Both the position numbers and the translations under genes were made by a program. A stretch of DNA of 64,000 nt from Streptomyces albireticuli (GTDB lineage Bacteria; Actinomycetota; Actinomycetes; Streptomycetales; Streptomycetaceae). The notes under the pieces were generated by a model. It searched no databases. It was not told where the DNA came from and saw nothing but the letters and a program-made list of their open reading frames with translations. Below are positions 41,582 to 50,564 of the stretch, piece by piece. The stretch is from NCBI RefSeq assembly GCF_021228125.1, contig NZ_JAJQQS010000003.1:248001-312000 (forward strand), in the 5' to 3' direction. Each line of letters opens with the position of its first letter. Position 1 is the first letter of the stretch.

Positions 41582-42000
41582 AGAGGACCCATCGGACCGT
41601 ACGCGGGCTGGCCAGGCCGCTGCTGGCCGCCGGCTTCGTGACCGGCGGCTACGGCGTCCTGCGCGACCCCGGGCCGCTGCCCGCGCTCGCGGAGAGGCAC
41701 GGAGTCCCGCTGCCGGAGGCCGCCACACGGGCCACGGCGGCCGGCATGCTCGTCGGCGGCCTGGCGCTGGGCGCGGGCTTCCGGCCGCGGCTCAGCGTCT
41801 GCCTGCTGGCCGTCTGCCTGGTGCCGACGACCGTGACCGTGCACGACTTCTGGCGGCAGCAGGACCCGGCCCGCCGCGTCACCCAGCGGAACGAGTTCTT
41901 CAAGAACCTCAGCCTGCTCGGCGGGCTGGCGCTCGCCGCCGCCGACGCGCTGGCGGCCGACGTGCCGGCCGCCGACGCGCTCGCGGCCCGCGGGGAGTGA
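41578..42000 (+). CDS. DoxX-like membrane protein
   Basis: A 140-residue small membrane protein with about four hydrophobic helices (LARPLLAAGFVTGGYGVL; ATRATAAGMLVGGLALGAG; LSVCLLAVCLVPTTVTVHDFW; FFKNLSLLGGLALAAADAL). The GF..GG..., HDFW and NLSLLGGL elements are DoxX-family features. DoxX proteins are linked to redox or thiol-stress complexes, and relatives appear in aromatic polyketide clusters without known function. Coupled to the previous gene by ATGA; its stop codon overlaps GTGA before the monooxygenase. Confidence 0.8.
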   Translation: MKRTHRTVRGLARPLLAAGFVTGGYGVLRDPGPLPALAERHGVPLPEAATRATAAGMLVGGLALGAGFRPRLSVCLLAVCLVPTTVTVHDFWRQQDPARRVTQRNEFFKNLSLLGGLALAAADALAADVPAADALAARGE

Positions 42001-42005
42001 ACGCC

Positions 42006-43136
42006 ATGCGCACCGCAGAGGAGATCACCGGCGCCGGCGCGCCCCTCGCCGCCAGGGCCCGCGACGTCACGCGGCTCGCGGCCCACCACGCCGCCGACGC
42101 CGACCGGGAGCGCAGGCTGCGCCCCGAAGTCGTCCGCGCCGTCGTCGACGCCGGATTCGCCCGGCACTTCGTCCCCCGGCGCCGGGGCGGGACCGCAGGC
42201 ACCTTCACCGAGCTCGTCGACGCCGTCACGGCCGTCGGCGAGGGCTGCGCGGCCGCCGCCTGGGTGGCCTCGCTCGGCTCGACCGTGGCCCGGATGGCCG
42301 CCCACCTGCCCGAGAAGGGGCAGGCCGAACTCTGGGCGGAGGGGCCCGACACCCTGCTGGTGGGGGCGCTGATGCCGGTCGGCCGCGCCGAGGCCGTCCC
42401 CGGCGGCTGGCGGCTGTCCGGCACCTGGTCGTTCATCAGCGCCGTGGACTACTCGCAATGGGCACTCGTGTGCGCGACGACACCGGGCGACGGACAGCCC
42501 CGGGCCCGCTACTTCGCGGTGGAACGCGCCGCCTACACCGTCCTCGACACCTGGTTCTCGGTCGGTATGCGCGGCACCGGCAGCAACACCCTGGTCCTGG
42601 ATGGCACGTTCGTACCCGAGCACCTGTCCTTCGACCGCGACCAGGTGATGGAGGGCACCGGCTCCTCCTCCCCGGCGGCGTGCCACCGGGTGCCGCTGAA
42701 GGCCGTCAACGGCCTGTCCTTCGTCGTCCCCGTCCTGGGCGCCGCGCGCGGCATGCTCACCGCGTGGACCGGCTGGGCCGCCGCCCGCGCCGGCGCCGGA
42801 GCGGCGGCCGACGCGGGCTTCCGCGACGTCCTCGCCCGCACGGCGGGGGAGCTGGACGCGGCCGAGCTCCTCGTACGCCGCGCCGCCGCCGTCGCCGACC
42901 GGGGCACGTACACCGGCCTGCTGACGGCGCGGGGCGCCCGGGACTGCGCGCTCGCCTCGGAAACGCTGCTGACCTGCGTCAACCGCATGTTCCGCGCGAC
43001 GGGCACCTCCGGCCAGGCCGCCGGAGGCCCCTTCGAACGCGCCTGGCGGGACGTCAACTCCGCGACCAGCCACCTGGTGCTGCGCCTGGACGCCGCGGCG
43101 GCGGCCTATGCGGAGCAGGTCCTGGCCGGGGAGTGA
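42006..43136 (+). CDS. Flavin-dependent monooxygenase, ActVA-ORF5/HsaA-like
   Basis: A 376-residue protein of the acyl-CoA dehydrogenase fold that works as the oxygenase half of a two-component flavin hydroxylase. Family features are VRAVVDAGFARHFVPRRRGG (residues about 40-60), the flavin-contacting GWRLSGTWSFISAVDYSQWAL, GMRGTGSNTLVLDGTFVP, and a late helical TCVNRMFRATGTSGQA. The length and the pattern match ActVA-ORF5 of actinorhodin biosynthesis as I remember it. It needs reduced flavin, which the reductase at 24957 can supply. The ATG at 42006 is preferred over the overlapping GTG at 41997 because GGGGAG lies 9 bases upstream. Confidence 0.88.
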   Translation: MRTAEEITGAGAPLAARARDVTRLAAHHAADADRERRLRPEVVRAVVDAGFARHFVPRRRGGTAGTFTELVDAVTAVGEGCAAAAWVASLGSTVARMAAHLPEKGQAELWAEGPDTLLVGALMPVGRAEAVPGGWRLSGTWSFISAVDYSQWALVCATTPGDGQPRARYFAVERAAYTVLDTWFSVGMRGTGSNTLVLDGTFVPEHLSFDRDQVMEGTGSSSPAACHRVPLKAVNGLSFVVPVLGAARGMLTAWTGWAAARAGAGAAADAGFRDVLARTAGELDAAELLVRRAAAVADRGTYTGLLTARGARDCALASETLLTCVNRMFRATGTSGQAAGGPFERAWRDVNSATSHLVLRLDAAAAAYAEQVLAGE

Positions 43137-43175
43137 GCGTAGAAGCCATGAGAGGCGGACTCGCCACAAGGACAG

Positions 43176-43201
43176 GGCCCGCCGGGATCCCCCGGCGGGC
43201 C
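43176..43201 (+). terminator. Hairpin terminator after the monooxygenase operon
   Basis: An 11-bp perfect stem GGCCCGCCGGG/CCCGGCGGGCC with an ATCC loop, 40 bp after the stop at 43136. It marks the right edge of the tailoring gene set. Confidence 0.8.
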
Positions 43202-43391
43202 TGACGCGGGGCCGAGTCCGTGCGGCAGACGTGGCGGCTCCGCCGTGCCGCCGCGGTGGGCCGTCCCGCGTAGACCCGTACTCCATCTGTAGTACCTGAC
43301 AATCCGTACCTGGGTACGACGACGGCGAGGGTTCCGCGAGGGATCGTGGAGGCATGAAGGGCTTCGGGACGGACGACCGGCGAGTGGCGAC

Positions 43392-44447
43392 GTGAGTTCG
43401 CTGGTGGTGTCGGTGTTGCTGTGCCTGGTGTCCGCTGTTTGTTACGCGGCGGCGGCCATCGTGCAGGAGCGTGTCGCGGCCTCGGGCGAGGGTGGGGCCT
43501 ACGGGCCGCTGCGGCGGCCGAGCTGGTGGGGGGCCGTGGCGCTGACCGGTGTCGGTGCCGGGCTGCATGTGGTGGCGCTGGCCTTCGGGCCGCTCAGTCT
43601 GGTGCAGCCGCTCGGCGCCCTGACGATCGTCTTCGCGTTGCCGATGGCCGCCCTGCTCGTGCGCAGACCCGTCGGCCCCGTGGGCTGGCGGGGCGCGCTC
43701 CTCGCGACAGGCGGGCTCGCGGGGCTGCTGGCGCTGACCGGCCCCGCGCGGACCGAGTCCCTCGACGCCGGGCAGCGGCCCGGGCTCGCCATGGGCGCGG
43801 TCGTCACCGTGGCGGTCGTCTCGCTCGGCGCGCGGTGGGCGCGCCGGCCCGTCGTCCGGGGTGTCGTGCTCGCCTGCGCGGCCGGAATCGCCTTCGGGAT
43901 GGCGTCCGTCTTCACCAAGGCCGCCGCCGAGGACTGGACCGCGCACCGGACCGACGCCTTGGTGCCCACCCTGATCACGATCGGCCTCCTCGCCTCCGCC
44001 GGGATGCTGCTGTCCCAGGCCTCCTACCGCGGCGCCGGCCTCTCCGCGCCGCTCGCGACCGTGACGGTCGTCAATCCCGCCGTGGCCGCGGCCGTGGGGA
44101 TAACGGTCCTGGGGGAGGGGTTCCGGTACGGGCTGTCCGGCGGGCTGCTGGCGCTCGCGGCCGGGGCCGTCGCCGCGAGCGGGGTGATCACGCTGACGGT
44201 CCACGACAGCGACAGGAAGGCGGGCCGGGAGCGGGAGCCGGAGCCCCTGAGCCCGGCGGATCCCGGATCCCGGCCCCCTCTCCTCCCGGCGGATTCCGGA
44301 CCTCGGCCCTCTCACCCGGCGGATCCCGGTCGGCCCTCTCTCCCGGACGGCCCCGGACCCCTGCCCCGTCTTCCGGCATCCCGGCCCCGCTGCCGTTCCC
44401 GGTCCCGTTTCCTCGTCTCGGCGCGCTCCGCCTCGAAGCCCGGCTGA
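43392..44447 (+). CDS. EamA/DMT-family membrane transporter
   Basis: A 351-residue integral membrane protein with about nine or ten helices in the drug/metabolite transporter style. [24 protein letters not shown] opens it, then [28 protein letters not shown], a second half [18 protein letters not shown], and [24 protein letters not shown]. This is the NIPA-like/DMT arrangement of two inverted repeats. The last 70 residues are a Pro/Asp-rich low-complexity tail. The substrate is unknown. GTG start at 43392. Not clearly part of the preceding cluster, since a terminator separates them. Confidence 0.85.
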   Translation: MSSLVVSVLLCLVSAVCYAAAAIVQERVAASGEGGAYGPLRRPSWWGAVALTGVGAGLHVVALAFGPLSLVQPLGALTIVFALPMAALLVRRPVGPVGWRGALLATGGLAGLLALTGPARTESLDAGQRPGLAMGAVVTVAVVSLGARWARRPVVRGVVLACAAGIAFGMASVFTKAAAEDWTAHRTDALVPTLITIGLLASAGMLLSQASYRGAGLSAPLATVTVVNPAVAAAVGITVLGEGFRYGLSGGLLALAAGAVAASGVITLTVHDSDRKAGREREPEPLSPADPGSRPPLLPADSGPRPSHPADPGRPSLPDGPGPLPRLPASRPRCRSRSRFLVSARSASKPG

Positions 44448-44563
44448 CGGGCGTCCCGGCCCGCCCGGAACTCGGCCCTGCCGGCCCGTGGTGTCCTGCC
44501 GCCCGGCGGGCCACCATGGGTGGCCGGTCGGCCGACACTTACGGAACTTACGGAGGAACGTCC

Positions 44564-45049
44564 GTGGACTTCGATGTCGTGGTGGAGATTCCGCAAGGCA
44601 GCCGCAACAAGTACGAGATGGACCACGAACGGGGGCGCATCCGGCTGGACCGGCTGCTGTTCACCTCCACCCGCTACCCCGCCGACTACGGCTACATCGA
44701 GGCGACCCTCGGCGCCGACGGTTCTCCCCTGGACGCGCTCGTCCTCGCGAGCGAGCCCACCTTCCCCGGTGTCGTGATCCGCTGTCGCGCCATCGGGATG
44801 TACCGGATGCGCGACGAGCAGGGCGCGGACGACAAGGTGCTGTGCGTGCCCGCCGCCGACCCCCGTCATGAGCACCTGCGGGACCTGCGGCACGTACCCG
44901 AGTACGACCGGCTGGAGATCCAGCACTTCTTCGAGGTCTACAAGATGCTCGAACCCGGCAAATCCGTGGACGACGGCGCCTGCTGGGCCGACAGGGCCGC
45001 CGCCGAGGCCGAGATCCTCGCCTCCCGCGAGCGTGCCGAGGCGCGCTGA
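44564..45049 (+). CDS. Family I inorganic pyrophosphatase paralogue
   Basis: A 161-residue soluble pyrophosphatase-family protein hydrolysing PPi to phosphate in the cytosol. It has the substrate Glu/Lys motif [11 protein letters not shown] near the start, [13 protein letters not shown], and [10 protein letters not shown] with metal-binding Asp residues. The central active-site motif is ADGSPLDAL. By E. coli numbering the usual DGDPxD has Ser at the position of Asp67, while Asp65 and Asp70 are kept. The GTG at 44564 is placed by GGAGG 7 bases upstream. The altered residue suggests reduced activity or a different job; the standard Streptomyces enzyme is probably encoded elsewhere. Confidence 0.88.
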   Translation: MDFDVVVEIPQGSRNKYEMDHERGRIRLDRLLFTSTRYPADYGYIEATLGADGSPLDALVLASEPTFPGVVIRCRAIGMYRMRDEQGADDKVLCVPAADPRHEHLRDLRHVPEYDRLEIQHFFEVYKMLEPGKSVDDGACWADRAAAEAEILASRERAEAR

Positions 45050-45228
45050 CGCCCAAGGACCGCCGGCGCTCATGGGCCGCGGTCCGCGGCCCACTTCACC
45101 GCACCGGCCGGGACCGCGGCCCATGGACGGGTCGTCCTCCGGGGCGCCCCTCTCCGATCGCCCGCCCCGATCGCCCGTCCCGGCGACCCCGCCCCGGCGA
45201 CCCGTCCCGCCTGTCCCGGCCTCTTGGC

Positions 45229-45642
45229 TCAGGCCTCCCGCAGCAGCGCCGTCAGATCGCCGTCCAGGTCGAACTGGCCGGCCTCGCTGCCGGCGGGCAC
45301 CAGGGCGTACGAGCGGGTGAGGAACCGGCGCAGCTCCGCCGTGTCGATCTGGACCATTGCCACGCCCTCCGCCGCGTGGAATTCCAGCACCGTCCGTTCG
45401 GGGCCGCACGGCCATACATGGACGTCGCCGTGGCCGGTGGGCGAGATCAGCCCGCAGGCGAGCAGCTCGCGGGCGAAGGCCCACTCCACGTCCGCGCCGT
45501 CCAGGGACGCCATGGGCGGAAAGGCGATGTGCACGGCGAAGGGGTCGGAGCGCTGATAACGCAGCTGTGCGGGAACGGCGCGGTCCTGCGGGGCCGACGC
45601 GATCAGCCGTGCCTGGACAGCTTGGTCGATGACAGTGGGCAA
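45229..45642 (-). CDS. SsgA-like (SALP) sporulation/cell-division regulator
   Basis: A 137-residue SsgA/SsgB-family protein, a group restricted to morphologically complex actinomycetes. SALPs guide FtsZ localisation and septation during sporulation. Family features are VPAQLRYQRSDPFAVHIAFPP, VEWAFARELLACGL, GHGDVHVWPC and RRFLTRSYALVPAGSE. The TTG at 45642 is chosen from AAGGGAGC upstream and the usual MPTVI-like start. It stands alone in the window. This gene is the best taxonomic marker for Streptomycetaceae here. Confidence 0.93.
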   Translation of the reverse strand: MPTVIDQAVQARLIASAPQDRAVPAQLRYQRSDPFAVHIAFPPMASLDGADVEWAFARELLACGLISPTGHGDVHVWPCGPERTVLEFHAAEGVAMVQIDTAELRRFLTRSYALVPAGSEAGQFDLDGDLTALLREA

Positions 45643-45934
45643 CGCGTGCTCCCTTGCGATCGGTATGTCGGTATGGGGGTGGTGCGGTCCGTGCCTCTCT
45701 GCTTCGTCTGGAGAGACGGTGGATCTACGACATCAGTGCACATGATTCGAGCGTGACCTGCGTCACCACCCTTCGAAGATCAAGACATATGTTCTTTACG
45801 CCTACGAACCTGAAGTAACGCCAGGAACGTCGGGAACACCGGCATTGCCAGGTAATCCTTTCCATGGGAGCCGCCCGCAGTCGCGAGCACGGCCCCGGCG
45901 GATGGCCGGAGAGGGCAGGGATCTTGTGCCGCCC

Positions 45935-47176
45935 TCACCGCCGTACCGGCAGCACCGCCAGTACCTCCCACCCCCCGCCCGGCACCGGCCCGGCCGTCAG
46001 GGAGCCGCCGATCGCGTCCGCGCGCTCGGTCAGGCCGACCAGCCCGAGCCCTCCGCTCTCCTCGGGTGCGCGGCGCGCGTGGGGGGCGCCCCGGCGGCCG
46101 CCGTTGCGTACGGACACGAACAGGCGCCCGTCCGCGCCCCGGAGCGTCACCCGTACGTCCGAGGTGTCGGGGCTGTGCTTGGCCACGTTGGACAGCGCCT
46201 CGCCGACGATGCGGTGCACCGAGGCCGCCAGCTCGGGGGCCCGGCCCGCGTCGAGCCCCGGGTCGACGCGCAGCGTCACGTCCGGCGCCCCCGGGCTCGT
46301 CCGCCGGAACTCCTCGACCAGCTCCGTGAGCCGGTCCGGTCCGGGCAGCGGCCTGCGGTGGGGGTGGTCCTGGTGCAGCACGCGCAGCAGCCGCCGCGCC
46401 GACGTCATCGCCTCGTCACCGGCCTCCTGGATGTCCCGCAGCGACGCGGCGACCCGCGCGTCCTCGGTCAGCGAACCCGTCGCCTTCGCCATCAAGGTCA
46501 TCGCCGCGACGTGGTGGGCCACGAAGTCGTGCAGCTCGCCCGCCAGCTCCAGACGCTCGGCCTCCCGCGCGGCGGCCACGGCCCGCGCGCGCTCCGCGTC
46601 GCGGTAGCGCAGACACAGGCCCAGCGCGGTCACCCCGGCCACGACCAGGGCGTACGCGACGACCGTGGTGCTCAGCACGTCCGCGTCCCGCACCGGCGCG
46701 GCGAGGACGCCCGCCGCCAGCGCGATCCCCAGCGGCACGGCCGCCCGCACCGGCGCCCGCCACGCCGTCAGCCCCAGCAGGACCAGCAGCGCGGCGCTCT
46801 CGGTCAGCCCCCACACCGGCAGGTGCTCCCCGGCCGTCAGCAGATAGCCGGTCGCCGACCACGAGACGGTGACGGCCGCGACGGCACGGGTCGCCAGCTG
46901 GGCCCACGGCAGGACGCACGCCGCGACGAGCAGGCCGGCGACCCAGACGACGAGATGCGCGTGGTGGCCCCCGCCGCCCACGCCCGCCTGCCCGGAGTAC
47001 CAGGCGCCTCGGCTGAGCAGCCGCCCCTCGATCACCCACAGGCCGCAGAGGGCGGCGGCGATCCAGGCGTGGCGGCGGGATCGTGACCGGGGCCGGGGCC
47101 GGGGCCGGGGCCGGGTGGGGGTCGGGTCCGGGGCCGGGGGAGTGACGTAGGCGGGGGGTGAGGGCGTCGGCGTCAT
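45935..47176 (-). CDS. Orphan sensor histidine kinase (HisKA_3)
   Basis: A 413-residue NarX/DesK-type kinase. After a Pro/Arg low-complexity N-terminal tail (RPRPRPRPRSRSRR), about five or six membrane helices lie between residues 38 and 190. The dimerisation/phosphotransfer helix has the His in LAGELHDFVAHHVAAMTL near residue 228, then ATPase boxes IVGEALSNVAKHS and GGLGLVGLTERAD. No response regulator gene is adjacent on either side, so its partner must lie elsewhere. A CCGGGG repeat at about 47090-47115 encodes the Arg/Pro tail. Confidence 0.9.
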   Translation of the reverse strand: MTPTPSPPAYVTPPAPDPTPTRPRPRPRPRSRSRRHAWIAAALCGLWVIEGRLLSRGAWYSGQAGVGGGGHHAHLVVWVAGLLVAACVLPWAQLATRAVAAVTVSWSATGYLLTAGEHLPVWGLTESAALLVLLGLTAWRAPVRAAVPLGIALAAGVLAAPVRDADVLSTTVVAYALVVAGVTALGLCLRYRDAERARAVAAAREAERLELAGELHDFVAHHVAAMTLMAKATGSLTEDARVAASLRDIQEAGDEAMTSARRLLRVLHQDHPHRRPLPGPDRLTELVEEFRRTSPGAPDVTLRVDPGLDAGRAPELAASVHRIVGEALSNVAKHSPDTSDVRVTLRGADGRLFVSVRNGGRRGAPHARRAPEESGGLGLVGLTERADAIGGSLTAGPVPGGGWEVLAVLPVRR

Positions 47177-47373
47177 GTCCTCACGCTAGGAGTGGGTGGG
47201 GGGTGGGGGGATCGCCCGTGCGGTCACGGGGCACTGGCCGAAAGGATGAATCTTTGACGGGTTTGGGACGGGGCGGTGGAGGGTGGTGGGGGCGGGTGGC
47301 GGTGAGGCCGGGCGGGATCGGGCGGGACCGGGCTGGGGTGGCAGGTGTGGCTCGGGTCCGCCGCTGCGCGGGG
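47177..47373. other. G-rich intergenic stretch
   Basis: A run of GGGTGGGGGG-type sequence without a coherent gene, upstream of the kinase start and leading into an inverted-repeat element. Confidence 0.4.
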
Positions 47374-47863
47374 CTCTTCCCCAGCCCCGCCCCTTCCCGA
47401 AACCGGGGGCTCCGCCCCCGGGCCCCCGGGCCCCGCCGCCGTGCTGCTGAGCCCCTGCCCCCGGGTCCCTGCCCCTGGCCACCGGCCCCCGGCCTCAGCC
47501 CCCGGCCCCCATCCTCGGCCCCCGGGGTCTCGGGCCCCGGAGCCCGTCCCGGACCCGGGTTCCGTGCCGGCGCGCGGTGGCCTCGATTTCCCTAGCTCCG
47601 CTGGGAGGTGCCCCCAGCCGCGCCGGCTTGTGCTCCTGGCCGAGGCGGGCTTTCCGTGGGCCGGAAGCCGGAAGCCGGAAGCCGGAAGCCGGAAGCCGGA
47701 AGCCGGAAGCCGGAAGCCGGTTCCGCTTCTCCGAAGGAGGGCTTTCACGCCCGGTTCCGGGCGACAACTCAGCCCGTCCGGCGCCTGAGGACACCGCGCG
47801 TCAGCGCGGAACGGGGGCCCGGGGGCCTCCCCGGTTTCGGGAAGGGGCGGGCCTGGGGCGAGA
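47374..47863. repeat. MITE-like inverted-repeat element, copy 1
   Basis: Left arm CTCTTCCCCAGCCCCGCCCC.. (47374-47408) is nearly the reverse complement of 47829-47863. The inside includes CAGCCCGTCCGGCGCCTGAGGAC at about 47770-47792 and a GGGAGGTGCCCCCAG segment, both also found in copy 2 at 52006-52195. It looks like the common Streptomyces intergenic repeat that carries no gene. Confidence 0.7.
47661..47720. repeat. 7-bp microsatellite (CCGGAAG), 8.6 copies
   Basis: Eight perfect CCGGAAG units plus CCGG, within the inverted-repeat element and about 200 bp upstream of the Ycf48-like gene. Confidence 0.95.
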
Positions 47864-47919
47864 ACACCCACCCGCCACCCATGGACGCACCCCCACCCCA
47901 CCCACTACCTTCCCGCCCC

Positions 47920-49005
47920 ATGGGACGGATGAGAAACCTGATACGCATCGCCGCCACCCTCACCGCACTCACCGCGACAGTCACCCTGCCCGGACCCGCC
48001 CAGGCCGTCACCACCCCGGCCCCCGCCTGGCACCTCACCGAAACCGGCACCGGCACCACCACCCGCTTCCGCGGCCTCGCCGCCGTCAGCCGTTCCACCG
48101 CGTGGGCCGCGGGCACCAACGGCACCGTCCTGCTCACCCGCAACGGCGGCCGCGACTGGCGGAACGTCTCGCCGCCCGGCGCGGGCGCGCTGGAGTTCCG
48201 GGACGTGGAGGCGTTCGACGCGCGGCGGGCCGTCGTCCTCGCCGTCGGGGAGGGCGAGGCATCCCGCGTCTTCCGCACGGACGACGGCGGCGCCACCTGG
48301 ACCGAGAGCTTCCGGAACACCGATCCGCGGGCCTTCTACGACTGCATGACGTTCTTCGACGCCCGCCACGGCATCGCCCTCGGCGACCCGGTCGACGGCC
48401 GGTACCGCGTCCTCTCCACCGCCGACGGCGGCCGCAGCTGGCGCGTGCTGCCCCCGGACGGCATGCCCCCGGCCCAGCCCGGCGAGGCGGCGTTCGCCGC
48501 GTCCGGCCAGTGCCTGGTGAGCCACGGCGCTCGCGACGCCTGGATCGCCACCGGCGGCGCGGCCACCGCCCGGGTCCTGCACTCCGCCGACCGCGGCCGC
48601 ACCTGGAGCGTCACGGACACGCCCGTACCGGCCGGCGACCCCGCCCGCGGCGTCTTCGGGCTCGCCTTCCGCGACCGTACGCACGGGCTGGCCGTCGGCG
48701 GCGACTACCGTGCCGGGCAGCCCTCGGAGCGCGCCGCCGCCGTCTCCGGCGACGGCGGCGCGAGCTGGACGGGCGCCGACCGGCCGCCCGCCGCCTACCG
48801 CTCCGGCGTCGCCTGGCTCCCGCACAGCCGCCGCGCGGCGCTCGCCGTCGGACCGACGGGCAGCGACATCACCACCGACGGCGGCCGCACCTGGCGCGGC
48901 TTCGACCCCGGCTCGTACGACACCGTCGACTGCGCCCCGGACGGCGGCTGCTGGGCCGCCGGCGAGAAGGGGCGCGTCGCGCGGCTCGGCCGGTCAGGAC
49001 GGTAG
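47920..49005 (+). CDS. Secreted Ycf48-like beta-propeller protein
   Basis: A 361-residue exported protein. The signal peptide (MRNLIRIAATLTALTATVTL, ending at PAQA-VT) is followed by a seven-bladed Ycf48/BNR-type propeller. Each blade shows (T/S).DGG.(T/S)W: TRNGGRDWRNV, TDDGGATWTES, TADGGRSWRVL, SADRGRTWSV, SGDGGASWTG and TTDGGRTWRG. The NGTVLLT and RAFYDCMTFFDARHGIALGDPVDG segments fit bacterial oxidoreductase-annotated relatives. The role is unknown; plant and cyanobacterial Ycf48 assembles photosystem II, which does not apply here. Starts at 47920 and 47929 are both in frame. Its end overlaps the YciI gene by 12 bp. Confidence 0.85.
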   Translation: MGRMRNLIRIAATLTALTATVTLPGPAQAVTTPAPAWHLTETGTGTTTRFRGLAAVSRSTAWAAGTNGTVLLTRNGGRDWRNVSPPGAGALEFRDVEAFDARRAVVLAVGEGEASRVFRTDDGGATWTESFRNTDPRAFYDCMTFFDARHGIALGDPVDGRYRVLSTADGGRSWRVLPPDGMPPAQPGEAAFAASGQCLVSHGARDAWIATGGAATARVLHSADRGRTWSVTDTPVPAGDPARGVFGLAFRDRTHGLAVGGDYRAGQPSERAAAVSGDGGASWTGADRPPAAYRSGVAWLPHSRRAALAVGPTGSDITTDGGRTWRGFDPGSYDTVDCAPDGGCWAAGEKGRVARLGRSGR

Positions 49006-49293
49006 CTGCTGCCGGTAGTGCTCCATCGCCGGCACGGTCTTCGTCGCGACGAACTCCGTGATCGAGTACTCGCACACCCCGGCGACGCTGAACGGGTCGC
49101 TCCGCGTGATCTCCTCGATCTTCGCGCGGTCGTCGCCGACCGCGAGGATGATCCCGCCGTCCCGGGGCACCTTGCGGCCCGAGGCGAGGAACACCCCGGA
49201 CGCGTAGTGGGCGTCCAGCCAGGCGACGTGCTCGGCGAGGGCGGCGTCGATGCGCTCGATCGGCGCGATGTAGGTCAGCTCGAGTACGAACAT
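48994..49293 (-). CDS. YciI-family protein
   Basis: A 99-residue YciI-like protein with the conserved ferredoxin-like fold. MFVLELTYIAPIERIDA opens it, then the family His/Asp pair in HVAWLDAHYASGVFLASG and FSVAGVCEYSITEF. A few relatives (for example chlorohydroquinone and muconolactone dehalogenases) are enzymes, but most have unknown roles. The ATG at 49293 is preferred over a longer frame that would run antisense into endonuclease V. Convergent 12-bp overlap with the upstream propeller gene. Confidence 0.88.
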   Translation of the reverse strand: MFVLELTYIAPIERIDAALAEHVAWLDAHYASGVFLASGRKVPRDGGIILAVGDDRAKIEEITRSDPFSVAGVCEYSITEFVATKTVPAMEHYRQQLPS

Positions 49294-49333
49294 GATCGAC
49301 AGGCTACGCCGGTCCCGTAGCGTAGGCCCCACT

Positions 49334-50038
49334 ATGACGTACGTGACGACCGAAGCCCCCGGCGGACCGCCGCCCGGCTGGCCCACCACGGAAGCGGCGG
49401 CGACCGCCGTCCAGGACGAGCTGCGGGGCCGGGTGGTGCTCGACGAACCGGGCCCGGTGCCGGGCGAGCCGCTGATCGTCGTGGGCGTGGACGTGGCGTA
49501 CGACGACGAGCGCGACGTCGTCGCGGCGGCCGCCGTAGCGCTCGACGCGGAGACGCTGGAGGTGGTGGCCGAGGCCACCGCCGTCGGCCGGGTGGCCTTT
49601 CCCTACGTGCCCGGCCTGCTCGCCTTCCGCGAGATCCCCACGGTGATCGCCGCCCTCGACCGGCTGCCCGTCGAGCCCGGCCTGGTCGTCTGCGACGGCT
49701 ACGGGCTCGCGCACCCGCGCCGGTTCGGCCTGGCGAGCCACCTGGGCGTGCTGACCGGGCTGCCGACGATGGGCGTCGCGAAGAACCCCTTCACCTTCCG
49801 CCACGACCCGCCGGGCCCGCACCGCGGGGACGCCTCCCCGCTGCTGGACGGCACGGAGGAGGTGGGACGGGCCCTCCGCACGCGCGAGGGCGTGAAACCG
49901 ATCTACGTGTCCGTCGGCCACCGGGTGAGCCTGGACCACGCCTGCGCGTTCACACTGCGCCTCGCCCGCGACTTCCGGCTGCCGGAGACGACGCGGGCGG
50001 CGGACGCGCTGTGCCGGGCCGCGCTGCGGGAGGTCTGA
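49334..50038 (+). CDS. nfi: Endonuclease V (deoxyinosine 3' endonuclease)
   Basis: A 234-residue nuclease that nicks the second phosphodiester bond 3' of deoxyinosine, repairing deaminated adenine. Visible motifs are the catalytic Asp in VVGVDVAYDDE (near residue 51), PYVPGLLAFREIP with the strand-separating wedge and catalytic Glu, VCDGYGLAHPRRFGLASHLG (a second Asp and the HPR motif), and GVAKNPF. Length matches the family (about 220-230). The ATG at 49334 is 40 bp from the divergent YciI start. A strong hairpin follows the stop. Confidence 0.93.
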   Translation: MTYVTTEAPGGPPPGWPTTEAAATAVQDELRGRVVLDEPGPVPGEPLIVVGVDVAYDDERDVVAAAAVALDAETLEVVAEATAVGRVAFPYVPGLLAFREIPTVIAALDRLPVEPGLVVCDGYGLAHPRRFGLASHLGVLTGLPTMGVAKNPFTFRHDPPGPHRGDASPLLDGTEEVGRALRTREGVKPIYVSVGHRVSLDHACAFTLRLARDFRLPETTRAADALCRAALREV

Positions 50039-50054
50039 CGGATCGGCGCGGACG

Positions 50055-50093
50055 GGCACAGGCCCCCTCCGCGCCGCGTGCGGGGCCTGTGCC
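50055..50093 (+). terminator. Hairpin terminator after endonuclease V
   Basis: A 12-bp perfect stem GGCACAGGCCCC/GGGGCCTGTGCC with a 15-base loop, 16 bp after the stop. Confidence 0.75.
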
Positions 50094-50564
50094 GTCGTTG
50101 CACGGCCGGATAGGTGCTTCTGGGCGTCGAGTGGGTCTGTGCCGTCGCTCGTCCGGACCCGTACCGTTTGTACGTCCGGCCCCCTGCCGCCGCACTGCCG
50201 GGCCTCGGCCGCGGCACGGCCGGATTCGCCGCGGAGGCGGAGGCCGCCTCGTCGGCGGCCTCGTGCCCAGGATCCGGGTGGCCGCTTCCGGCCCTTCCGG
50301 CGTCCGACGCACGGCCTGGGGCGAGGGAGCGCCGACACCATCCCGGATCACTCCCGTACGCCCGGGCCCCCTGCCGTCGTACGGCCGGGTTCGCCCAGGC
50401 CGTGAAGCCGCCGCGCCGACGGCCTCGGGTCAACGAGCGGGACCGGGAGCGGGCCGGGTCACCGCCACGGCCCCGCCCCGCCCCCTTGACACCCCCCACC
50501 CCCTCCGACAGATTCGGCGCCGAAGCGGACATCCCACCCCGGACCGTAAAGGCTGGCACCCGCG
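50094..50564. other. Gene-free GC-rich region
   Basis: About 470 bp with fragments of the repeated type GTACGNCCGG and GCCGTCG/CCTGCCG, on both strands. No coherent protein is seen. It must hold the promoter of the aldolase gene. Confidence 0.5.

Noticed and set aside
47608..47919. An N-terminal extension of the Ycf48-like protein across the CCGGAAG repeat
   Set aside because: The extension is low complexity, lies in an inverted-repeat element, and would bury the signal peptide; the start at 47920 or 47929 is better.
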